A stretch of DNA of 64,000 bases from Pseudoalteromonas luteoviolacea S2607 (GCF_001625575.1 NZ_AUXV01000045.1:62001-126000); one strand, 5' to 3'; positions 25,879-34,849 are shown, counted from the first letter of the stretch. Made by a program: numbers and translations. Notes: generated by a model not told the origin, from the sequence alone.

Positions 25879-26892
25879 ATGAAAAGGTTAGTGTTGTGTA
25901 TGGATGGTACTTGGAACAAGCCAGCACAATATGATCGAGGCAAACGAAAGCCAACCAATGTCGTTAAACTAGCAAGGGGCATAGAGCCTGTGTGCCATGA
26001 TGGGATCCATCAGGTTGTTTATTACAGCGAGGGGGTTGGTACGCACTGGGGAATGGATAAGATTTTGGGTGGCGGCTTTGGAATTGGCTTGTCTGAAAAT
26101 GTGATTAAAGCTTATCAATTTTTAGTTTTAAACTACCAACCTGGAGATGAAATCTATGGGTTTGGTTTTAGCCGTGGTGCTTATACAATTCGTAGTGCGA
26201 TAGGCTTAATCAATAAAGTGGGTCTACTACCTAAAGATCACGCTTTTTATATGCCGGAGGCATACCGATTATATCGAAATAAAGCCTCAGATGCGGAAGT
26301 TGCTGCCTTTAAAAAAGAACATAAGTGCACAGATGTATCGATCAAGTTTGTAGGTGTTTGGGATACTGTTGGCGCATTGGGTGTGCCTTTTAAATTTGAA
26401 CTGATCAACAACAGATACCGTTTTCATGACGTTAGTCTGACCGAAAATATCGAACATGCTTATCATGCGCTTGCAATTGATGAAAAGCGCGGCCCGTTTA
26501 AACCCGCAATTTGGACCTTGCCAGAAGGCTCCCAGCAAACGTTAGAGCAAAAGTGGTTTGCAGGCAGCCATAGCAACGTTGGTGGTGGTTATTCTAAAGA
26601 TGGCCTAGCTAATATTTCTCTGCATTGGCTTAAAGAGAAAGCAAGCGATCATGGCTTAATATTTAACGAAAAGTTTTTGTCATACTATCGTCCACATCAC
26701 CTAGATGAATATCGGGACTCGATGAGCTGGCTGTATAAGTTAACTGAAAAAATGCGACAGTTAGGTACTAAAGAGAGAACCAATGAGTCATTACACGAGA
26801 GCGTATACCAACGAATTTCGCAAAGCAGTTCATATCAGCCAAGAAACGCTTTTGATTTTATAGATAGGATGAGCACCAAACGTGTTCAATAG
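25879..26892 (+). CDS. DUF2235 family hydrolase (Tle1-like catalytic domain)
   Basis: This 337-residue alpha/beta hydrolase begins with the family motif MKRLVLCMDGTWNKP and has the nucleophile elbow GFSRGAYTIRS (Ser98), the acid in FVGVWDTVGALGVP (Asp162) and the His motif WFAGSHSNVGGGY (His231). DUF2235 contains the Tle1 phospholipases delivered by type VI secretion, but many members are free-standing. No VgrG, PAAR, Tli or other type VI gene is in the window and there is no signal peptide. The last motif has Asn where I expect Asp in HSDVGGGY. The ribosome site is AAAAGGAAAAAG. Activity is likely lipolytic, but the role is open. Confidence 0.87.
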   Translation: MKRLVLCMDGTWNKPAQYDRGKRKPTNVVKLARGIEPVCHDGIHQVVYYSEGVGTHWGMDKILGGGFGIGLSENVIKAYQFLVLNYQPGDEIYGFGFSRGAYTIRSAIGLINKVGLLPKDHAFYMPEAYRLYRNKASDAEVAAFKKEHKCTDVSIKFVGVWDTVGALGVPFKFELINNRYRFHDVSLTENIEHAYHALAIDEKRGPFKPAIWTLPEGSQQTLEQKWFAGSHSNVGGGYSKDGLANISLHWLKEKASDHGLIFNEKFLSYYRPHHLDEYRDSMSWLYKLTEKMRQLGTKERTNESLHESVYQRISQSSSYQPRNAFDFIDRMSTKRVQ

Positions 26893-26912
26893 AGCGTTGG
26901 AGCGAAACCGAT

Positions 26913-26990
26913 ATGATTTGGTGGAAAAGTTTTACGCTATATAAAATAGTTATGCTTTTTACCAGCTTTGTATTTTTGCGTAGCCCTTAG
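26913..26990 (+). CDS. Possible 25-residue hydrophobic microprotein
   Basis: A short frame (MIWWKSFTLYKIVMLFTSFV then FLRSP) starts 20 bases after the DUF2235 stop, with GGAG ten bases before the ATG. It would be a membrane-inserted peptide. Such frames also arise by chance in AT-rich DNA. Confidence 0.2.
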   Translation: MIWWKSFTLYKIVMLFTSFVFLRSP

Positions 26991-27042
26991 AAATATTTTA
27001 AGACAGAATAAAATAACATTAAAATTGCTCAAGCGATTAGAT

Positions 27043-27078
27043 AATTGTAAGTAGATGACATGATCTCTACTTACAATT
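27043..27078. terminator. 13-bp perfect inverted repeat between convergent genes
   Basis: AATTGTAAGTAGA (27043-27055) is exactly complementary to TCTACTTACAATT (27066-27078) with a 10-base loop. It sits between the convergent DUF2235 and ChaN-like genes and probably ends both transcripts. Confidence 0.6.
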
Positions 27079-27104
27079 TTAGTTTTGACTCGATTCAAAT
27101 TACT

Positions 27105-28097
27105 TTAAAGTACACAATTTTTTTTACTTTTAGCACTCATCATTTTCATAATTGCTTTATCTCTGTTTTCTTTTTTAATATATCTAGCTGGTAAGCTCTT
27201 TATTTTATATATGTAGTCTCCTTTGTCCCAATCGATGTTCTCATTTGTAAACTGAGGGCTAATTACAGTTATTTTTAATTCGGGAGCGATACGTTTCAAT
27301 GCGTCAACAGTCCCAAGGTGGTAGTTACTATGAAACGCGCCGTTAAAATGGATAATTTGGCTATTTGGGGCACGCAGGGTTGCTTTGTATATAGAGTCTG
27401 CCATCGTATTATCACGGGCCAATTGAGCATAAAAACTATTACTTTTGGTTATGGATTTATTTAGGTTGCTTGGCCCTTTATGGTGTAACATCGATTTTGC
27501 AAACTTATCTTGGTATTCAACAGAGCTAGTTGTGATATCTGTCGCGACCCAGTTCAACTTTTCTGAATCGAGGGACTGAATAAACTCAGGTCCTTTTCGG
27601 GCTACACATCTAACAATACTTATAGGTGTATTGGCCCCAACAACAGGCAAACGATGTTCTTTGGCAAATTCAACCAGAGGGCGGTAATCACTGGGGTAGT
27701 TATCCCAGGCGTCACCTTCTTTAATTAATGTTTGCTCGCCAATTTCATTGCGTAAGTATTGATTTAATATATTTTGCTTATCTCGAGAAAACTGCTCCAT
27801 AGATAGCACTAGATTTCTATTTTGCTGATATAAAGAACTTAATAACTGAACTTGTAATCTGTGTGATGCGCTATGCGAGTGATATTCACCAATAAATATA
27901 ACATCGCTCTCTGCCAAATCACTTCGTAATTTATTTAGTGAAGTAACTGACTGATTTGCTGCTTCATACAAATGATAATCTTGCATTGTCGCAATTTGAG
28001 AGTTTGTTACCGAACCTGTTGAAATAACGCTACAGCCTTGAGCTGAGAGGATTGAAGCGAAAATAGCGAGGTACTTTGTGGTGTTTCTAAAGTTCAT
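27105..28097 (-). CDS. ChaN-like iron-regulated lipoprotein
   Basis: This 330-residue protein starts with a lipoprotein signal (FASILSAQGC, acylated Cys22) and has the ChaN/TIKI-type domain: IFIGEYHSHSASHRLQ, LSMEQFSRDKQNIL, VVGANTP and IIHFNGAFHSNYHLGT. ChaN of Campylobacter binds haem and is iron-regulated. A good Fur box lies 29 bases upstream of the start, which supports a role in haem or iron uptake at the outer membrane. No TonB receptor is next to it here. Confidence 0.88.
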   Translation of the reverse strand: MNFRNTTKYLAIFASILSAQGCSVISTGSVTNSQIATMQDYHLYEAANQSVTSLNKLRSDLAESDVIFIGEYHSHSASHRLQVQLLSSLYQQNRNLVLSMEQFSRDKQNILNQYLRNEIGEQTLIKEGDAWDNYPSDYRPLVEFAKEHRLPVVGANTPISIVRCVARKGPEFIQSLDSEKLNWVATDITTSSVEYQDKFAKSMLHHKGPSNLNKSITKSNSFYAQLARDNTMADSIYKATLRAPNSQIIHFNGAFHSNYHLGTVDALKRIAPELKITVISPQFTNENIDWDKGDYIYKIKSLPARYIKKENRDKAIMKMMSAKSKKNCVL

Positions 28098-28125
28098 AAA
28101 CTATCCGAGGTAGAGTTTTAACTTG

Positions 28126-28145
28126 TGTAATGATAACTATTATCA
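28126..28145 (-). promoter_or_regulatory. Fur box upstream of the ChaN-like gene
   Basis: TGATAACTATTATCA (28131-28145) matches 14 of 15 positions of the 7-1-7 Fur core TGATAATNATTATCA. The 19-base frame at 28126-28144 matches 15 of 19 of the classical Fur box. Its place just upstream of an iron-linked lipoprotein gene supports Fur repression. Confidence 0.75.
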
Positions 28146-28228
28146 AATATTAAGTCACGGACTAAGCTGCTTTATCAAATCACTAACTCGCGATATTACC
28201 TTATGGGATTGTACTGAAAGTACATAAG

Positions 28229-28254
28229 AAGGCACAGTGAACACACTGTGCCTT
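28229..28254 (-). terminator. Hairpin after the secreted metallopeptidase gene
   Basis: AAGGCACAGTG (28229-28239) pairs perfectly with CACTGTGCCTT (28244-28254) around AACA. It is 32 bases past the peptidase stop on the minus strand; the T-run is weak. Confidence 0.65.
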
Positions 28255-28286
28255 AGCTCGTTTTATCTGTATGCCTGCATATTAGC

Positions 28287-30233
28287 TTAGAACTTTTCTA
28301 CTTTGACGTCGATCCACGCATTTGCAGAATCTTCTTGTCCTCCTTTTGCAATTGGCGTGATCTTAAAACCGCTCCATGGATCCGTGAAGCTTTTACCAAT
28401 TGCGAGCTCCGCATCCGTTTCATCTTCTTGTGCCCAGCGAGAGTTGTCTTTTGAGTTAGGCGTCATGTCTAAAAGCGCCGATCTATGGTTCCAAAAAGAA
28501 GGTTGGGGCTCATTTTCCATATAGCCTTTGATATTGACTAAAACACCATTTTTGGTATTAGTGTTATACCTATCATTTGTAGTTCGGTATTCAAGCCAAT
28601 AGGTATAATTGCCATTACCTGACTTTAGTCGCAGTCCTATACTTCCAGGCGCATTTGTTCCCGCTGAAGAGCCGTGATCAAAAGCGTAAATACGGTATGT
28701 TCCTGAAGAGGAGATAAGAGGCACTTCTTCATCTGTCAGCCAGCCTTTAAAGTAGCTTTTATACATCAGGTTGTACTCTTCTAATGTATGAGCACCCATG
28801 CCCATCATGGCATGTGGGTTGCCATAATTGCGAATTGAATCATTGCCTGAATTGATGACATGATTACCGGCTTCAACCGACATAGAGTGGCGTAGACCCA
28901 TTGCATGTCCCATTTCGTGCGCAATGGTACCTGGCTTGTGGTGATAGAGTTGAATAAACGGCGGGCCTGCTTGGGAATTAATGGTCGAGACTTGTGGCGA
29001 AGCCATCATGACGAGATTAGCCTCTCCAGGAAAGTTCATATCAACACCAGCTTGTGCAATTTTGTCCGCATACAATTGGTGCCATGCTTTTGTATCGGCA
29101 TCATATTTTGATTTGGGCTCATTGATGTATATTTCTGGTTTTATTTCCCATGTAACGTTGAAGCGACCATACGACTGCTCTGCATAGTATTGTTTTACGG
29201 TTTGCATATCGGCATTAATTTGGTCCACAGACCAAGGTAGAGGTGTGCCGTTAAAGCTAAACGGAAAGATAATGACATTCACGTGTGAAAACTCGTATGC
29301 AACGTTACCAGGGTCTATAGCACCAGGCTCTTTTCTGCAGTTAGTCGCGCCTAGGTCTGCTACAATCGTCGCGCCTTTAAAAAGACCACGCATCACAATG
29401 TTAGTCCAGTACTTAGTCGGATTGGTGATAACAACACATTCTGTATTGCCAATGTGCTTAGATCGAATACTGTCGTCTCCAGGTCTAGGGTAGCCACCTT
29501 CACCATTGCGCGCTTCAAGCGTCAGGTTACCTTGACCATAAGACGTGGTGATAGCCACACTCCCAGCCGAATCAGCACCTGGTACAGAAAAACTTTGAAA
29601 CTGAGAAGAAGACTTGACACATACAGGTACGCTGTCGGTTAACGCTGATTGTTCAGTGGGCGGCTGGCTCAGACACATATCTTCAAGTTGTGACGTATCT
29701 CGCGGTTTTATGTGTACAGAGTAATCTTCGACTTCACCTGCGTTAAAATTTTCGCAAGCGTTGGCAACGGGTGAATTGTACTTCATCGCAATGCGCATTC
29801 TCGAAGTTACACCTTCAGCTGATGCGGGTATATCTAAAGTGGTTGTTAATGCAGTTCGACTACTGCCAGAGCCAACGAGTTCATCTATGTCATTGAAATC
29901 GCCATCATTATTTAAATCAATGAATACACTCCAATATTCTGTATAGGCGTTGTTTACAAAACCGGGTGTAAGGGTGATTTGATTTTGTCCAACACTAAGC
30001 TCGGCGGTTAAGTTGGTAAAGTCGGTATACGCGGATTGACCAGCAGATATGTTATTGATACCCGCAGTAGATACGCCAGCAATATGCTCATAATTACCAC
30101 CACCTGAGCTTTCACAGTAGTTGGTATTTAAAGGAGTAACTTCATCTTGTGCTTTTAGCTGAGTGCATGTGATTACACTGGGCAGCAAGCAGGACCCCAT
30201 TAATAATAACTTTTTAGTACGTTTAATTTTCAC
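28287..30233 (-). CDS. Secreted zinc metallopeptidase (HEXXHXXGXXH, M11-like) with GEVED and PPC-like domains
   Basis: This 648-residue exported protein has a signal peptide in the first 28 residues, then a GEVED domain (about 37-172, ending GEVEDYSVHI), then a PPC-like beta domain (about 183-297), then a metallopeptidase domain. The zinc motif HEMGHAMGLRH occupies residues 439-449, and a likely Met-turn is in GNPHAMMGMG. This signature is closest to gametolysin-like M11 peptidases; M6 or M43 are less likely. It is a probable extracellular protease for protein scavenging. It stands alone, followed by a hairpin. Confidence 0.85.
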   Translation of the reverse strand: MKIKRTKKLLLMGSCLLPSVITCTQLKAQDEVTPLNTNYCESSGGGNYEHIAGVSTAGINNISAGQSAYTDFTNLTAELSVGQNQITLTPGFVNNAYTEYWSVFIDLNNDGDFNDIDELVGSGSSRTALTTTLDIPASAEGVTSRMRIAMKYNSPVANACENFNAGEVEDYSVHIKPRDTSQLEDMCLSQPPTEQSALTDSVPVCVKSSSQFQSFSVPGADSAGSVAITTSYGQGNLTLEARNGEGGYPRPGDDSIRSKHIGNTECVVITNPTKYWTNIVMRGLFKGATIVADLGATNCRKEPGAIDPGNVAYEFSHVNVIIFPFSFNGTPLPWSVDQINADMQTVKQYYAEQSYGRFNVTWEIKPEIYINEPKSKYDADTKAWHQLYADKIAQAGVDMNFPGEANLVMMASPQVSTINSQAGPPFIQLYHHKPGTIAHEMGHAMGLRHSMSVEAGNHVINSGNDSIRNYGNPHAMMGMGAHTLEEYNLMYKSYFKGWLTDEEVPLISSSGTYRIYAFDHGSSAGTNAPGSIGLRLKSGNGNYTYWLEYRTTNDRYNTNTKNGVLVNIKGYMENEPQPSFWNHRSALLDMTPNSKDNSRWAQEDETDAELAIGKSFTDPWSGFKITPIAKGGQEDSANAWIDVKVEKF

Positions 30234-30718
30234 TTTACATGTTCTCCAAATTGTGAGGATGCATGCCTATTTAGGCAATTATCTTCTGGTAAATAAGACC
30301 TAAATGGTCACAAAGATTTCATTAAATCTTGGTATTCCATTAACGATCTTCTGAATTAAATGTATATTGTATGCAAAAAATGTAAAGGTGAATTTATCTC
30401 ATATTTATCTAAAATGGGTAAAAAACAAACTTAATTATCTGATTTTGATGTTTTTATTGAATTGAATAATTGTTTTTTTATATCAATATGTTTTTTTGGA
30501 ATATTAGAAGGGCACTTATAAATAAAAGGTTGAAATAATGCTCTAGTATGATTGTTTTCACATTATTCAGAACTCAGTACATCATTGTTTTGCATAGTTA
30601 AATAAAAATAGATGGTGGAGGTTTGTATCAAAAACTCAATCAGTTAATACAATCGAATCTTGGTGAGTGACTAAGCGTTTGCTACCAGAGCCCAAAACCT
30701 TACCGCCACGAAAGTGGT
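30234..30718. other. AT-rich intergenic stretch, 485 bp
   Basis: This gap is between the metallopeptidase start and the response-regulator stop on the same strand. It is very AT-rich, with many T-runs at 30470-30500, and must carry the peptidase promoter near 30234-30350. A small hairpin CCAC-GAAA-GTGG follows the response-regulator stop (30707-30718). I see no ORF, tRNA or clear operator. Confidence 0.5.
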
Positions 30719-31702
30719 TTAAAAAAATACAAGATCATCATTGTCATCGCTAAGGTCCTTGTCTTTAGTGATCGCTGCTAAATCATCTACCAACTCGTTG
30801 AGTAGCGCCATGCTTTTATCATCTTGATGGGTATTGGTATGCTCCTTAATTTCACTAATAATGGTATCCATATGATGCAACTTCGCGATTTCGTTTAAGC
30901 GAATGTCAATGGCCTCGACCACGTAATGGAATATATCAATCAAAGAGCCTTTACTGTAACTATCCGTGGGCATATTTTTAACTATAAGCTCTGCTTGTTG
31001 GTATTTAAAGAATGTCGATTGACCAAAGGATTGTACATTTGCCGTGTTTACTTCTAATTCATCAAAAAGCTCAAGTTCCATTTCGCATATCGCTTCATCA
31101 TTATTTTTGAAATGATATTCTGTCCCATCAGTGAGCTTCAGCCGAGCGACGTAATCCAGCTCCCAACTTTCCATCAATGAAGCTAAGAACCCTGAAAACT
31201 TACTGATGTCATTTAAATTTAAACATTGGCGATAAAAGTGAATTAGGGCGTTATTATCAAGCTGGGTACGAAATGTTCGATCTGTTTGCAACTGAGAATC
31301 TTTTTTTGCGTGTTTTAAGGCCCGCAACCTTTTTGCCTGATAATCCAGTAAACTATCCAGTTTCAATTTAAGTAATTGCTGAGGGATATCTTTCGGAATG
31401 TAGTTTTCCGCGCCAGCTTCAAAAGCGCGTAACCGCCATTCCAGTTCGGTTTCACCACTCAAGAATACCGTAATTGTTTCATCCTTTTTTGGTGTATTGA
31501 TAAGGCGACAAAACTCGATACTATCTCCGTCAGGCAGATATAAATCTAGCAAGTAAATATCGAATTGATGCTCTTTTAAAGCTATTTCAGCCTCTCTCAG
31601 GTTAGTACACCAAATAAAGTCAGCCTTATCTTTACCCAATAACTGAACGAGCTGTGCATAAATTGGATTATCTTCGACGAGCAATACTTTAAACTTTTTC
31701 AT
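30719..31702 (-). CDS. Orphan response regulator, REC domain with unrecognised C-terminal domain
   Basis: This 327-residue protein starts with a complete receiver domain: acidic pair Glu10-Asp11, phosphoacceptor Asp53 (LLDLYLPDGDS), Ser82 in FLSGE and Lys104 in YIPKD. After a helical linker (about 115-140), the C-terminal 180 residues are acidic and helical and match no output domain I recognise: no HTH, GGDEF, EAL, HD-GYP or kinase motif. No histidine kinase is adjacent, so its partner lies elsewhere. The C-terminal part may be a protein-interaction or sensing domain. Confidence 0.85.
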   Translation of the reverse strand: MKKFKVLLVEDNPIYAQLVQLLGKDKADFIWCTNLREAEIALKEHQFDIYLLDLYLPDGDSIEFCRLINTPKKDETITVFLSGETELEWRLRAFEAGAENYIPKDIPQQLLKLKLDSLLDYQAKRLRALKHAKKDSQLQTDRTFRTQLDNNALIHFYRQCLNLNDISKFSGFLASLMESWELDYVARLKLTDGTEYHFKNNDEAICEMELELFDELEVNTANVQSFGQSTFFKYQQAELIVKNMPTDSYSKGSLIDIFHYVVEAIDIRLNEIAKLHHMDTIISEIKEHTNTHQDDKSMALLNELVDDLAAITKDKDLSDDNDDLVFF

Positions 31703-31916
31703 GGCGAACCGCTTATCTTTTCAAACAAACTGTTGTAAACAGTGGATGCTGACTTATAAGTATGTCCTGTCGTGCTTCAAACGCAATTTTTTAAAGGGTT
31801 TGTGTCAAATTGATGGCAATTCTTTAAAGTCATGGGGAATTGACGAAAAGTTGCGCTAGACAAGTGTCCCCTTTTTCTTTACTTTTTATAGGTGTAAATA
31901 AGAGAAGGAAAGTTAT

Positions 31917-32264
31917 ATGAAACTATTTATAGCGTTATTATGTTCTACTTCTTTTACTGGGGTTGCCTCTGAGACGCTGGGGGATTTTAGCGACATGGTT
32001 GTTATTCCAGCGGTAAAAACGGTTTCGGTTTCCAGTTATACGCGTGCTCAATTTGACGAAGCACGGACTTTGCGAAGTAATTCAGCAACAGAAGAGCATA
32101 TTGGTAAAATTTACTCTACGCTAACGCCAGATGAAAAGATTCAGTACAAGTTTGAAAAAGGAATATTGTCTACCACTGTAACGTTTGACCAATACCAAAC
32201 AGCCATATCACAGTCAAATAAGTCCCGAACAAGGACAAGCCATTACATATTCTGGGGTAAATAG
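31917..32264 (+). CDS. Small exported protein of unknown function
   Basis: This 115-residue protein has a short signal peptide (MKLFIALLCSTSFTGVAS) and a polar mature part. The ATG follows a strong ribosome site AGAAGGAAAG, which supports expression. I recognise no family. The mature part contains EEHIGKIYSTLTPDEKIQYKF, which may form helices, and a Ser/Thr-rich tail ending YIFWGK. A large inverted repeat follows its stop. Confidence 0.65.
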   Translation: MKLFIALLCSTSFTGVASETLGDFSDMVVIPAVKTVSVSSYTRAQFDEARTLRSNSATEEHIGKIYSTLTPDEKIQYKFEKGILSTTVTFDQYQTAISQSNKSRTRTSHYIFWGK

Positions 32265-32276
32265 GGCAATAAAAAT

Positions 32277-32313
32277 GCGATATGCTGTTAAGGCCAGTTA
32301 AGCAGCATATCGC
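32277..32313. terminator. Inverted repeat between convergent genes
   Basis: GCGATATGCTG (32277-32287) pairs perfectly with CAGCATATCGC (32303-32313) around a 15-base loop. It lies between the convergent 31917 and 32342 genes and probably serves as a shared terminator. Confidence 0.6.
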
Positions 32314-32341
32314 GAAAGTGGTGCATATAGAGTTTTAGTTA

Positions 32342-33847
32342 TTAATTACAGCCTTTTTGAATAGTTGTAGTCCACACCCTTACAACGAAATCGTTATAAT
32401 CGGCATCATTTTGGTCTTCCCAGAATTGCTTGTCTCCGTAAACTCTATAGTTTCCGGTCAAGTGGTTTGCATTTCCATTTATCGCTAAAACATAGTTATA
32501 GCTGTGGCCTTGAAGTACATCGTAGCTACCAGAGCCGCCGTATTCGTCAAGTAGTTTCACGTAACTACCGTTAACTGTTACGCCCCAATCGTTGTTATAA
32601 CCGGCGCTTTCACTGACGAACTGGTAATTAATACGCGTATAATTATCCGGTGTACAAGCTGGGTCATTGTCTATGATTGTGCCAAGTGCCGAAGCCGTGC
32701 CAGTAGCATTTTGATCTGCACTCGCATTAAGCGTAAAGGTCTCGTCACTTTCGTGAACTTGGTCATCTAATGCATCGATAAACACGCTCGCTGATGTATC
32801 GCCGCTAGGGATAGTCAGTGTAGACTGACCCAAGCTGTAATCGCTGTTGTCAGTAGTGCCATCTGTAATACTCAAGTCGACCGTGACATCTTGGTAGTAA
32901 CTATTACTCAATGTCACTTGATACTCTAACTTACCAGCTTCTAAGGCCGAATCAGTAACCGCTTCTAATGTAATAGAAGGGAGTGGGTCGGTTTCACATG
33001 TTGGAGTTGTATAACAGGCGACTTCTTTGTCTGTATTTGAAGCTAAGTCATTTATCCGTACAGGGACTGTTGCCAACAAGCAAGTGTTACCAGATTGAGG
33101 GTTAAGTTTGTATAGTTTTGACTTGTTAACGTGCCCGTAGTCATTAATCAGTGTGCGGCTAACGACTATTTCACCGCTTTGGTTTAATGCTGCACCCGTA
33201 GCTGCAGTCAGAGAATGGTTTGCAAGCTTGGTCACGCCATAGGTTGTTTTATCAATTTGGTAAACTGCACGGCTTGTGATCAAGTACCAATTACCATTTT
33301 GAATGACTAAGTCGCCTCTGAACTTGCCTTTCAATGAACCTAAAGTACCTAGCTCAATCGTAGTGCCAGAGTTTTTATCGATTTGATAGAGTTTTTTAAA
33401 GTCTGTTCCCAGTAAAGCATCACGTTCAGCGTCGTATACAAGACTGAGCACTTGAGTTGTACGCCCAACTATAGTGTGTGTGTCTGTATTGAAGTCATAA
33501 TATGCAAGGCGAATATACTTGAAGCGATTACCTTCAATAGGTAAATGTTCTTTTTGTTCGGCAGACAGGTTCAAGTGGCTGGTATCTACTTCATACTCAA
33601 TTGGACGAGGGGCCGAGATGTAATACATGCGCTTACTGGTGCTGTCGTATGCGAGAGCAGATGAGCTAAATTCTGCTAGCGTTTGAGCAAAAGCACTGTC
33701 AGTTTGTTCATTGAGGCCAAAAAGAATGCCTACATCTCCTCGCCCAGCATTAATACCATACAATTCACCGCTACAGGTGTTGGCGAGGCTAAGCGGTGAA
33801 AACGACGCTGTTACTAGAGTTAATAAAGTGAGTGATGTTTTAAGCAT
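32342..33847 (-). CDS. Secreted protein with propeller-like N-domain, Calx-beta repeat and C-terminal beta domain
   Basis: This 501-residue protein starts at the ATG at 33847 with a signal peptide (MLKTSLTLLTLVTASFSPLSLA). Residues about 22-290 have repeated strand patterns (SGELYGINAG, LLGTDFKKLYQIDKNSG, NWYLITSRAVYQID) typical of a DUF6923-like propeller. About 300-395 is a Calx-beta domain (LTIPSGDTSASVFIDALDD and the HESDETFTL strand), which usually binds calcium. The C-terminus (EDQNDADYNDFVVRVW) resembles the calcium-binding end of DUF4114 proteins. It is probably a secreted surface or adhesion protein. The frame is open to 33895 without a better start. Confidence 0.75.
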   Translation of the reverse strand: MLKTSLTLLTLVTASFSPLSLANTCSGELYGINAGRGDVGILFGLNEQTDSAFAQTLAEFSSSALAYDSTSKRMYYISAPRPIEYEVDTSHLNLSAEQKEHLPIEGNRFKYIRLAYYDFNTDTHTIVGRTTQVLSLVYDAERDALLGTDFKKLYQIDKNSGTTIELGTLGSLKGKFRGDLVIQNGNWYLITSRAVYQIDKTTYGVTKLANHSLTAATGAALNQSGEIVVSRTLINDYGHVNKSKLYKLNPQSGNTCLLATVPVRINDLASNTDKEVACYTTPTCETDPLPSITLEAVTDSALEAGKLEYQVTLSNSYYQDVTVDLSITDGTTDNSDYSLGQSTLTIPSGDTSASVFIDALDDQVHESDETFTLNASADQNATGTASALGTIIDNDPACTPDNYTRINYQFVSESAGYNNDWGVTVNGSYVKLLDEYGGSGSYDVLQGHSYNYVLAINGNANHLTGNYRVYGDKQFWEDQNDADYNDFVVRVWTTTIQKGCN

Positions 33848-34051
33848 GGTAACAAACTCTGGTCGGGTTATCCTAATTAAGCTAACACAACACAAAGTAA
33901 TGACACATCGACTTCCAATGTAAGATGTGAACTCTTAATCCTTCGAGACGGGCGCTTCCGTTATTATCTTTGCAATCTCATTCTATTATTCCTCTGCATG
34001 AACAAAATTGCAACAATAAATTAGTACAAATGGATTAAAAGTCAGCGGAGG

Positions 34052-34261
34052 TTAAGCGTTTTTCTTCGATTCCAAGTAGTTAGGCAATAACTCGTCGACA
34101 ATTTTTTTTGCAGGTAAGGTATACCTTACTCCATTGAACATCACTGAGGTATGCTCATCGATACCGGTGATCCCTGTTAGTGTCCAGCCTTCACCTTTTT
34201 CTTTACATAGTACTTTTGTTGTAGGAGGAATAACTGTAAATTCGGCATTATTTTCGGTCAT
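34052..34261 (-). CDS. Small conserved-looking protein of unknown function
   Basis: From the ATG at 34261 the frame encodes 69 residues (MTENNAEFTVIPPTTKVLCK onward), with a compact beta-rich pattern (GWTLTGITGIDEHTSVMFNGVRYTLPAKKIVDELLP). GTGAAGA lies upstream at workable spacing. Starts at 34282 and 34330 are in frame but less supported. There is no signal peptide or family I can name. It is divergent from the GNAT gene, with overlapping upstream regions. Confidence 0.5.
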   Translation of the reverse strand: MTENNAEFTVIPPTTKVLCKEKGEGWTLTGITGIDEHTSVMFNGVRYTLPAKKIVDELLPNYLESKKNA

Positions 34262-34339
34262 ATTTTTATCTTCACTGGACATTCTAATAAGATTGGGTAG
34301 TTTATACCAAAATAATAAAAAATCGACCAAATTGGTGAA

Positions 34340-34849
34340 ATGGAATTACTGACAACAAGGCTCGTATTGCGCTTGGTAAATTATCGAGATAGCCAAGTCT
34401 TACATGACATATTAAATGATCCGCAAGTTAGCTATTTTAATGATTATGGCAACGCACTAAGCATACAAGATATCAAAGCAATGATTCAAAGTGACCTTGA
34501 GCTTTTTTATCAGGGTGTGGGCGTGCGCATGATGCTAATTAAAGAGGGCGTCCGAATAGGCTCAATCGGTTTATTTGACTATTGTGACAGCACTTCAAGA
34601 ATATATGTGGGTTACGAGCTTGCTCCGCAATATTGGAATCAGGGGTTTATGAGAGAAGCCGCCAACTGTTTACTTAGTTCGATAAATTTAGTGTTATCTA
34701 AAGCTTTGGTCGAAGAGGTGAGGGCAAAGGTGTCTTCGAAGAATATTCGCAGTCTAAATCTATTGACGCACCTTGGCTTTGAAAAGCGGCATAGTGAATA
34801 TCGACTATGCCTTTGTGATTCAAACAGGAAAATACTGATTAAGGATTAA
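34340..34849 (+). CDS. GNAT family N-acetyltransferase, RimJ/RimL type
   Basis: This 169-residue protein matches Acetyltransf_3: ELLTTRLVLRLVNYRDSQVLHDIL at the N-terminus, the core strand IGSIGLFDYCDSTSRIYVGYELAPQYWNQGFMREAANCLL, and VSSKNIRSLNLLTHLGFEKR at the end. The acetyl-CoA loop is the QGFMREA region, less Gly-rich than the canonical Q-x-x-G-x-G/A. Targets may be protein N-termini or a small amine. It shares its TTAA stop region with the convergent lipoprotein gene. Confidence 0.88.
   Translation: MELLTTRLVLRLVNYRDSQVLHDILNDPQVSYFNDYGNALSIQDIKAMIQSDLELFYQGVGVRMMLIKEGVRIGSIGLFDYCDSTSRIYVGYELAPQYWNQGFMREAANCLLSSINLVLSKALVEEVRAKVSSKNIRSLNLLTHLGFEKRHSEYRLCLCDSNRKILIKD

Noticed and set aside
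25879..26892. Type VI secretion effector module
   Set aside because: No VgrG, PAAR, Hcp, adaptor or known immunity gene is in the window, so only the family label is kept.
30640..30690. GAGTGACTAAGCG resembling the start of 23S rRNA
   Set aside because: The similarity is about a dozen bases and does not continue; no rRNA gene follows.
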